NCBI GenBank assembly: GCA_019055375.1
Contig: JAHQIW010000631.1
Coordinates: 37,267-101,266, forward strand
Length of the DNA: 64,000 nucleotides
Origin: Parelaphostrongylus tenuis
Taxonomy: Eukaryota; Nematoda; Chromadorea; Rhabditida; Metastrongylidae
Reading direction: 5' to 3'
This document shows, in pieces, positions 56,781 to 64,000 of this stretch; positions within the stretch are counted from its first letter, which is position 1; each line of letters opens with the position of its first letter. The position numbers and the translations under genes were made by a program. Below the pieces are notes generated by a model. It was not told the DNA's origin and ran no database searches. It saw only the letters and a program-made list of their open reading frames with translations.

Positions 56781-57480
56781 TTAGGTTGAGGAAAAAGTCC
56801 TCAACATTCGCTGAAACTTCAAAGTCCATACATAAATTGAACTAAAAACAGCAACATTTACTCTTCAAGTCCAAGACCATTATTATCCGCAATCTTCTTC
56901 CAGTGCTCTGCAAACTTCATGAACTGCTCGATTTGCGATCAGTCCTTAGGCTTTGAATCAAAAAACTCCTAACATGCTTCTTCGACTAGATCAAATGCCT
57001 CGAATCGGCGACCATTGAAGAAATGTACCATTTAGCGAAATTTGGACCATAATCGGACGGTGGAGCAACTGTACTGTAGGCTGGGTGCGGTTAGACCTCG
57101 AGTCCCTCCAGTTTCATCCAAACTTTTTTTAAGTCTTCTTAGCGATGCTCACACAATGGCATTGTCTTGCTGACACAGCGCGAACTTTCGACGAATATAT
57201 GTCGGGTATATTTTTTTTACACAACACCGGTTCACCTGTTCGCAGTAGGAGTGTCTTATGGAAATATTCCTGAGATATTCCCATGATTTTACGGCCAACC
57301 GATACTGTTGTGTAACAAACATAAAATTTAAAATTGTCGTAGGTGTTGAGGAACTTCTCCTCAAGCTGGTACTCCAATATCACATCAACATGACTATCCG
57401 TCTAAGACCGTTTCAACACGACGCGAGCATTCAAATTGTTTTTAAAGAAACCGTTTTTCTGTTTCCCATTTAATTTCTTT
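56781..57480 (-). pseudogene. Mariner-family transposase pseudogene
   Basis: It begins after TA with TTAGGTTGAGGAAAAAGTCC, a mariner-type terminus. On the minus strand the C-terminal end reads EHWKKIADNNGLGLEE followed by a stop at about 56855. Upstream are FFDSKPK and, near 57150, ALCQQDNA, the region of the second catalytic aspartate. Several stops and frame changes interrupt it. The right terminus was not found, so the element is truncated or its end is too decayed. Confidence 0.7.
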
Positions 57481-58018
57481 TCATTCTGCTGATGTTTTTG
57501 GCGTACCACATTTATTGTTATTTCTGAGAGTCAGATTAAATGCAGATCGGCTTAACACATTCACAACGAGGAACTTCGAAGAACGTTGTGAGTTTTTCCC
57601 AACGGGTCCGTAGAAAGACGTTATCATTTTAGACGTACTTATTTTTAATGCTCTCCAAGATTGTTCTCATCAACGATTAATCATGTCTGATGCGTCGGCA
57701 GATAGCATTGCTGGATTGAGTACAACTTTGCCAATGCGATTCGATCAATCGCATCCTTATTAGGAAGTGCTAAGAATTGAAAACAAAGTAACTAGCTTTA
57801 TTTTAAAGAAAAGATTGTGAAGAAGATTTTCTGTTGTGCACTGAAAAAAGCGGTGAAATTTCGGTTAGCAACTCGGGGCCGTCCCATAAAGTAAACCTTA
57901 TTAGAAGACTTCTCTATAGTAACTTTCACAAGTTGTCGTGAGATTTTTGGATGAGACACTGAAACAGATATTGTTACCAGGTGGAGTGTTTAGCAATTAA
58001 GTTCAAATAATAATTTAT
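57481..58018. other. No supported feature
   Basis: AT-rich interval downstream of the minus-strand gene that stops at 58019. No repeat or exon was recognised. Confidence 0.4.
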
Positions 58019-58592
58019 TCAATGAATGACGCACACATTCTCCAGCGACACTTCGCCAAAATTTGAACTCTGGGCTTGTAGCAGTGAGTTGCGTGCTGAT
58101 ATTTGGGCCACGCTCTTATATTTATCAGAATATCGTCTTGTATTCTAGAAAATATATTAGGTTTAAGCGATATGACATTTCGTACAAGACTTAGAGTAGG
58201 TGGAATGTACCACCTTTGAGTTTTAGATTCACGCAGTTCAATGTAAATATCAGCGACGACATTTTGATAAAGCAAAAAAAGAGTCCAGAATAACGTTTTA
58301 CAAATTTACAGCATACATCTCTTTCCATATATGGAATCCCCATCAAAAGATGTGGAGGATGGTCTTGAAATAGTAGCGGTTTTCAAATCGCAATATTCGT
58401 TCATACGCTGGAGTCTGTGGTATATGACGCAGCACTCATATCGTAATGTTGTTCGAAACATTTAGCGATAACAACTGCGCCAGGACCGCCATGCTCTGTG
58501 GCGAGAGACAGTCCATAGTGTCGTGAGTTGGTGATGCTAGCCACCAGGAAGTAGGTTACTGGATATCGTGATTTCTCTAAGAACGCTAACAT
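58019..58592 (-). CDS. Last two exons of a minus-strand gene, product not recognised
   Basis: Exon 58592-58407 ends in phase 0 before GTATGA. Exon 58144-58019 follows TATATTTTCTAG and runs in frame to TGA at 58021-58019. The joined segment is about 103 residues. It includes YPVTYFLVASITNSRHYGLS, LATEHGGPGAVVIAKCFEQH and a hydrophilic tail (SDKYKSVAQISARNSLL) ending VCVIH. ATG at 58592 has an in-frame stop upstream and could be the start, but an acceptor-like TTCTTAG at about 58577 means it may instead be an internal exon of a longer gene reaching into 58.8-61.6 kb. I do not recognise the family. Confidence 0.6.
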
Positions 58593-58859
58593 TGATAATT
58601 TCTGGTGTCATTTTTTCTGTTTTACAGTTCAATTGCATCAAATCACTATCACATCATATCATACGATTCTGATATCATAACACCTTAACAAAAGCCCATT
58701 GAATATTGATTTTGTCAATTAATCTATCACCGTTTCTTCAGCAATATGTAAACATATAACAAATTCTACGTTACTCAATCGTTTCAGTTACAGTGTTACG
58801 AAAAGAGATATGAGCAGTTTTTATCATAATAATTACGTCTATAGAAGAACCTCAGACTA

Positions 58860-60170
58860 ATCGACACCAAAAAATGTGCTCTGAAGCGTCGTGGGAGATG
58901 AAACCAGTAACCTTCTTCCAAAATGGACGTCATCAATCAAGCTCCTCGGCGGGAGGCTTAAATGCGAGGCTCTACTCGAATTTAAATGAAGTAACGAATA
59001 TCTGTCACGCGGTCGATGAGTTGTTTCCTCTGATCGAGGCATAAGAGTTCAGCTACTAATTCATTTAGATCAAGGAAGCAGCCAATAATATTATACATCA
59101 AATTAACCAACAGCCTTCAGATACTGGGTTCTCTCACCTATAGATTTGCGCGATAAATTGAAGGACGTCGGCTTCACACACGGATGACAAGTCCCTTCTA
59201 TTGATACCCTGTCTTTCTTCGGACCCTCGTCATGACCTATGATGTACTGCCTTGATAGATACGAAAAGTCTATTGGGGCTTGATGTAGATGAGTTCGGTG
59301 AGTCAAACGGCGCTTCACATAATTCTGACGAGATACGGTGGCTTGGTGGCTTGGTTCGCTGATCAATTACGGTGCGTGACATTCCTTTGTGAAATGGATA
59401 TGGTGGATTAGATGGAGGTATTATTGGTACGATTTGGTGGCATATGGTGAGTTATTTCGACACCTGCGACCATTACTGGACTGCTGCAGCCAGATGCGCC
59501 GACGAGCGCGGGCTGGTGCCTGTTTGTGTCTCTGTCGTACCCAAAGAGTGTGAAGAGGAATTTGAGCGAACCTTGTTCCGCAGTGATTAAAGGACAAGCA
59601 AGCAGAGGGGCAAGTAGTGCTAGAAACATCACCAGATGCTAGTTCGTACTGCGTCTTCCTAGAAAATGAGCTCCCTACGGCTGATCGGACTGAGGACCAT
59701 TGGGAGTGCACCGCTCGAATGAGTTGAAACGTTCACTCAAGCGTGCCCTACTATACAGGACGATTGTTTAGACGTCTTCTCGAGCGGTTCTCCATCCGAA
59801 AGATGCGACTCCGACTCGAACGACACCGAAGGCGAAATCACCATCCAATACAACGGGGAGGCCGTAAATGGCTGTTAGCAAGCAATCGACTCGAGTTCAC
59901 ATCGTCTCTTGTGAAGAAGCACCATCAAAACGTCGGTGAGACTGGGCGACGATTGTTTAGTTCATCAAATGTCGTGGTCTTGCTGAATCATAAAAGAAGC
60001 TCAGTACTTACATAAACCTCGAATCGCATGACGACAAACATTCGATCTCCGCGTGGGAACCGAAAACCCGCGTCTCACCCATTGCTTCAAGCGTCTCTAC
60101 GCGCTACCCCTCCACGCCCGCCGCAAAAAAAAAAGAGCGCGGCAACAGCTTCGTCGGTACGTAAAAGTGA
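58860..60170. other. GC-richer coding-like block, strand unresolved
   Basis: Plus-strand reading: ATG at 58874 opens 56 codons (EVTNICHAVDELFPLIEA). Open pieces at 59412-60163 read in order GGIIGTIWWHMVSYFDTCDH, GQVVLETSPDASSYCVFLEN, CLDVFSSGSPSERC, STRVHIVSCEEAPSKRR and NLESHDDKHSISAWEPKTR. They need one-base shifts near 59590, 59720 and 59880, and two introns of only 35 and 40 bases. Two junctions (59932 to 59995 and the GTACGT donor at about 60163) have good splice sites. Minus-strand reading: 59453-59150 is open except for one TGA (PPSNPPYPFHKG, ICEADVLQFIAQIYR-like) and has a good GTGAGA donor. This is a real gene with base errors, a decaying gene, or overlapping chance frames. No family is recognised. 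Confidence 0.35.
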
Positions 60171-60480
60171 CGTTACGATTTTTTTGAATTCTTCTCCAAC
60201 ACTCGAACAGTCCGCGACTACTGCACCAGTTTATCGTCATTGTTCCGGAATTGTTTCCTCTGAAGCGTGGTCGCCTCCGAACTCAAGTAGTTCGTGGTTC
60301 CTTCCGATCTGCCTGGTACTTTTTGTTGTGGTGCGGCCCTTTCTGGAGGGGATCTGCTACGAGACTTCTCCAGAAGGATCTCAGGACTGTTTATTTCCTG
60401 CGATTAGTTTTCTTCTAGAAATTTCCCTGTTTTCTTCTTTTATCATTCGAAAATTTTTTTTTTCTTGCAATATAATACTC
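60171..60480 (+). other. Possible membrane-segment exon after the GC-rich block
   Basis: After an acceptor CACTCGAACAG at about 60229 one plus-strand frame contains SWFLPICLVLFVVVRPF, a candidate transmembrane helix. The phase expected from the preceding donor gives a different frame that stops early. Treat it as an unconfirmed continuation of the block at 58.9-60.2 kb. Confidence 0.2.
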
Positions 60481-60579
60481 TAACAAATGGATTATCAAGT
60501 TAGCACATCTCGGTTAATCTTATCTAGGACGGCGGCAAATTCAAAAACCGACCCTCCTCTTTTGGACAGGAACGTACAT

Positions 60580-61230
60580 ATTTCTTAGGCGTTCAATTTT
60601 CGAATGTTCCATTTCGAAAGCTTCAATTTCGGGCTAGTAGCCCTACGTGTGCCGGTCGGTTCTCCGGACTACCCTTCTAAGCGCTGTAAAACCCGGGATA
60701 AATTTACTGTCCCGAGGATCACTGCGTGTTTTTTTATCTATACTTTTCTCCGCTTGTATTTGGCTTGGGCATAGCTCCTATCCTTAGAGTCTGGTGCTGC
60801 ATATTGATGAGCCGAAATTTTCGGAGGAGCTCAGAACATGTGTTTTTGCCTTCAGTGGAAAAGCTCCTCTAATAGCGCTGTAGAGCAGGAGAAGATTGTG
60901 CTTTGAATCTCGCTGGACAGAGCTTTCTTTGGGATTTAGTAGTCGTTCGATGTGTCAGTTCCATGATTCCAAGCTATGCGTAGTTTTGGGAAATCTCGTC
61001 TATCTAGAGAGAAAAATCGCCCGAGTTTTACATTTCCGACGACCTTGTTTACCGGCTGATTCACGGAGCGGGTAGGGGAGAGAGGGGGCCATCAACGCAG
61101 GTTGAATCGTTGGTCTTCAAACTTAGGGATTCGTTTATCGCATTGGCAGAATCTATAGATAAAAAATCTTATGACTGTTGATAGTGCGAAAAATCTCTAC
61201 ACGCAGATATGGCGTTTCATGCTTCCAGCG
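60580..61230. repeat. Decayed copy of the foldback repeat family
   Basis: Shares TTTACCGGCTGATTCACGGAG and GCTTCCAGCGAATCTAT-type sequence with 16.26-16.46 kb, in the same order. It contains no coding evidence. Confidence 0.5.
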
Positions 61231-61245
61231 AATCTATCACCTGTA

Positions 61246-61600
61246 TCACCTGTGCGTCCCGTTGATCGTCGAGTGACGTCGAGCGGTGACCAGGCAACCT
61301 CTTCCAAGTTTTTCCCTGTCGCGTGCAAGAGTTAGCCCGTGGGATCTATCCTCGCTCTCAGAGCTTCGCTGAGCATCATATTCTTTTTCTATCGCTTTCG
61401 TGAAGAAATCGGCCAACGGGTCAGTGGGTCTTCCTTTGAGAGCGCTTCGTTGACGTCCCGAGAATCCAGTGGGTAACGGCTCTCGTCCATCGTTGTCGTT
61501 GAAGCGCATCACGTGTCTGGCCACCTTATTTTCGAGTATCCTGGCGCGTAGAACGAGCGTCTCTGATTTTCGATCGTTGAACGTAGTCGAACTGTCTCAT
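61246..61600 (-). CDS. Candidate minus-strand exon, product not recognised
   Basis: A minus-strand frame, open for about 115 codons from about 61595, is hydrophilic and evenly composed (for example RFNDNDGREPLPTGFSG, RPTDPLADFFTKAIEKEYD and SSESEDRSHG). It ends just before ACGCACAG and a usable GTGATA donor at about 61250. The plus strand also has an open frame here, so strand is not certain. It could be an upstream exon of the minus-strand gene at 58.0-58.6 kb, but I could not trace the connection. Confidence 0.35.
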
Positions 61601-62069
61601 TTGCGAAATACGGATTACTCCTAGCATCGACCTTTCCTACTGCGCGTTCGATAACGCTAAGTGATCTTCATCCTGCTTTCGGGTAGGCGAACCCCCCCCC
61701 GCGTTTTCTGCCTGCATATTGGAGAAAGTAAAATGCAAGGCGAACGGCACCAAGTGTGACACTCAGAATTTTATTATTCTGGATTCTCAGAGGAATCGTT
61801 TTTAAGAAACAGGGTGTTTTTGAAAAAACTGGCGAAGTGAAAGTTGTAAGCCGGAGATTCCACAGCTTTCGAATGACCCCAAACACTCCTATGAAAATTT
61901 TCTTTTCCAGAGCCAATGACATCGGTTTTTTGAATTTTGTGTCGCCAGAGTGAAGTTAGTAATTTTCCCCAGATTTTTTTATTTTTTTTCTGTTTCCCCA
62001 ACTAACGAAGCAAGAGGAAGTATCGCTGTCGCTGGAATTTTCCCTCGGTCCAAAGTAATTCCAACATGA

Positions 62070-62397
62070 AGTTCCACTGGAGAATCCCTCAGGACCAGCC
62101 AGCAAAATTCCCGTTTTCCCTTCTTCTCTTCGGCCCGCTTCTTTTTTCGGTCTTCTATGCCTCAGTGGTTTCCTTTTGTGTTTCGCTCTCGAACGGTTCC
62201 GAAGGCGCTTGTGCTTCGTATTTTTTCTAGTCGTTTAATTTTTCCCCTTCAGGAGTAATATGCTGGCCGTACAAATTCTAAAGGACAACGCACAGGAAGA
62301 AGCGTGGGTGCGACGGGCTCGTTTTGAGTTCGTTCGTACGGTTGCTAGCGCTATTGGAGATCTCGTCAAAATCTACCCTCGGACCGAGAGGAAATGA
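62070..62397 (+). CDS. Two short candidate plus-strand coding segments
   Basis: ATG near 62066 opens 57 codons with a hydrophobic core (SLLLFGPLLFSVFYASVV), possibly a signal or membrane peptide. Separately, after a strong acceptor TTTTTCCCCTTCAG ending at 62252, the frame from ATG 62260 reads LAVQILKDNAQEEAWVRRAR and FEFVRTVASAIGDLVKIY to a TGA at 62395-62397. The second looks like a genuine helical C-terminal exon. No family is recognised and no link between the two could be shown. Confidence 0.35.
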
Positions 62398-62699
62398 GTT
62401 AGTTTCGCATTATAAAAGTGGACTGCAACCACATGCGTTCGTCATCTGTCCGTATTGGGCCCTAGTGTTCGTGCGGACAATAGATACAAGCGGCGGCATC
62501 GATTTTTGTGGGTATTCTTTAGTCACAAGGCTCTGTTCTCCCTTTAGATCCTTGTGGTGGGTGAAATGTGCAAGGAAAAAATGCGAGAGTTACACCATTC
62601 TGGTTCACAAGCTGGAAACACTGTTGGAAAGCGGCCCTCGTTCGTCTGGACAGACAAGTTTTTATATGAATGTTCCGTAACCACTTGAAAAGCTGGTTT

Positions 62700-63200
62700 T
62701 CAGGCTACGGCCCCATTCGCCGGTTTTTCCAGATCACCCTTTTAGAACGTTTGTAAAATACACGTAACCTATAGTCTGGGACACAGCATATTTACTGCGC
62801 CGGACAGGAGCTCTGTCCTTTGGACTATTACGTATTCGATTCGATAGTGTAGTCTCGGTTCTGATTGCAACGTCTGCTTTTATATCCTGGAAAGACTGTC
62901 TCTTTTGGCAACGGTAGGAGGCAATTAAAATTAGGGTGAATTCCCGTTTGTACCGGCTCATGGGGGTCTTTGCTCAATAGCAACGTTACAAAAAGGCTTT
63001 TTTCGTCAAACCGGCCAACGAGGAATGTAGCCTTGAAGTTCGCTTTGAATGGTTATAACTCTAGGAGATTCCCCGTCCAGGAGATCGGGCTCGGTGTTCA
63101 TGTCCTCTATAACTGAAAAAATCTTCGGTTTTTGTTTACGTATGATCTACAGATTCGCTACACCATATATGTTCTGTGTATTTTTATAATTCAATGTAAG
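62700..63200. other. No supported feature
   Basis: Mixed sequence with short motifs of the dispersed foldback family. Nothing else was recognised. Confidence 0.3.
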
Positions 63201-63208
63201 AAACCGTA

Positions 63209-63300
63209 TGACGCCAGTGGTTAGAGGTTGCTCTGCAGTCATTCGCAAAGATCGTTGGTGCGATCTGCGCTCTCACTCACCAAGCCATTATTCCTCGAGT
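63209..63300 (+). repeat. tRNA-derived SINE-like copy
   Basis: A tRNA-like head (GACGCCAGTGGTTAGAGGTTG with a degenerate B box GGTGCGATCTGC) is joined to CTCACTCACCAAGCCATTATT, matching the head-body junction of the element at 50483-50725. Confidence 0.5.
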
Positions 63301-64000
63301 CGGTGAATTGGTACAGAGTGGTCGTGGACTTGCTTCTTAGGATCTAAGGAGCCGGACTCGTTACACCGGAGGGAACACAAGTCATTGTTAAGGGTAACAC
63401 GAATATAGTCACTCAAACGAAGCCACAAAATTGAAGTCGAGTGCATGACACGGTCCTCAGAGATTGACAGCGCCGAGAAGCTTTACTTCTTTATTACATA
63501 ACTTATGTACGAAGAGCGTCGTGGCCTAGGGTGTGAGCTTGTCGCGGCGCGCAGGAGGCCTATCTTCAACACCCATCCTTCGGCGTCAACAACAACTCCT
63601 TCTCGAAAATTAGCCAGGCTATCTTGAGAGTGCAAGGAGAATTGTCACCCAGATTCACGACGCAAGAAGAAGACTAAAGAAAGTTCTCAAAGGCTTAACT
63701 ACTGAGATCCGCCACAATAAAATGGCGCACTATGAGGCTAACAATCTAATTTCTTAAAGTATGTAATCTTAAATTTACGAGATTTCTAATATCAGGAGTG
63801 ATATCAGTACTTAATGGAATTAACCATAGACCGTATCATATAAATAATATATCACTCCGAGCTTTTGAAACAAAGTTAAATTTTTGCGTACAGCAATACG
63901 AATGTCTTTGAGAAAACAAATAGGCATGGAATTCTTTTTTGTGTACCTTTTAGAGTTTATATGATTTACCAAAATATCTTCTTATGTTAAATTTATTTTC
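63301..64000. other. No supported feature
   Basis: AT-rich toward the window end. Short GC-richer stretch at about 63520-63600 without a recognisable motif. Confidence 0.35.

Noticed and set aside
1..64000. CRISPR arrays, bacterial operons or prophage
   Set aside because: No regularly spaced direct repeats with unique spacers and no bacterial gene structure; the genes here are intron-containing.

Overview
The window looks like nuclear DNA from a nematode, most likely a clade V strongylid (hookworm-like). The reasons are AT-rich sequence, many short exons with TTTTCAG-type 3' splice sites, long repeat-filled introns, mariner-family remnants, tRNA-derived repeats, and one gene whose exons read as a nematode phospholipase C-gamma. 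No bacterial signature was seen (no operons with ribosome binding sites, no CRISPR). The species assignment is inference.

Layout. 0.57-2.78 kb: a three-exon minus-strand gene for a small secreted protein of about 170 residues that I cannot name. 3-23.7 kb: no gene I can support. This stretch holds dispersed repeats: tRNA-like modules, long-terminal-inverted-repeat (foldback) elements, an internally deleted mariner and a perfect hairpin. 23.8-46.9 kb, with a short last exon near 48.55 kb: phospholipase C-gamma on the plus strand, 30 or 31 exons, about 1,320 residues, with every domain in order (PH, EF hands, X box, split PH enclosing SH2-SH2-SH3, Y box, C2). Its introns carry a 1.5-kb 17-bp minisatellite, a GATA/TATC palindromic foldback element, several mariner remnants, a paired-tRNA foldback element and smaller inverted-repeat elements. 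48.55-49.99 kb: a weak three-exon plus-strand candidate gene. 50-57.5 kb: tRNA-derived SINE-like sequence, microsatellites, dispersed repeats and a mariner pseudogene. 58.0-58.6 kb: end of a minus-strand gene. 58.8-62.7 kb: GC-richer, coding-like sequence whose strand and exon structure I could not settle. 63-64 kb: another tRNA-derived repeat and nothing else recognised.

Function. Only PLC-gamma can be placed in a pathway: it hydrolyses PIP2 to IP3 and diacylglycerol downstream of tyrosine kinases. All catalytic residues of the X box are present. As written, the sequence has a one-base deletion in the Y-box exon (about 44161) and a non-AG acceptor before an EF-hand exon (29211-29213). Since the rest of the gene is intact, both look more like base-calling errors or allelic damage than a dead gene.

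The most unusual structure is a foldback element present in two near-complete copies (11.9 and 38.2 kb). Each of its arms carries a tRNA-like sequence with RNA polymerase III A and B boxes, so two tRNA-like modules point away from each other around a conserved centre.
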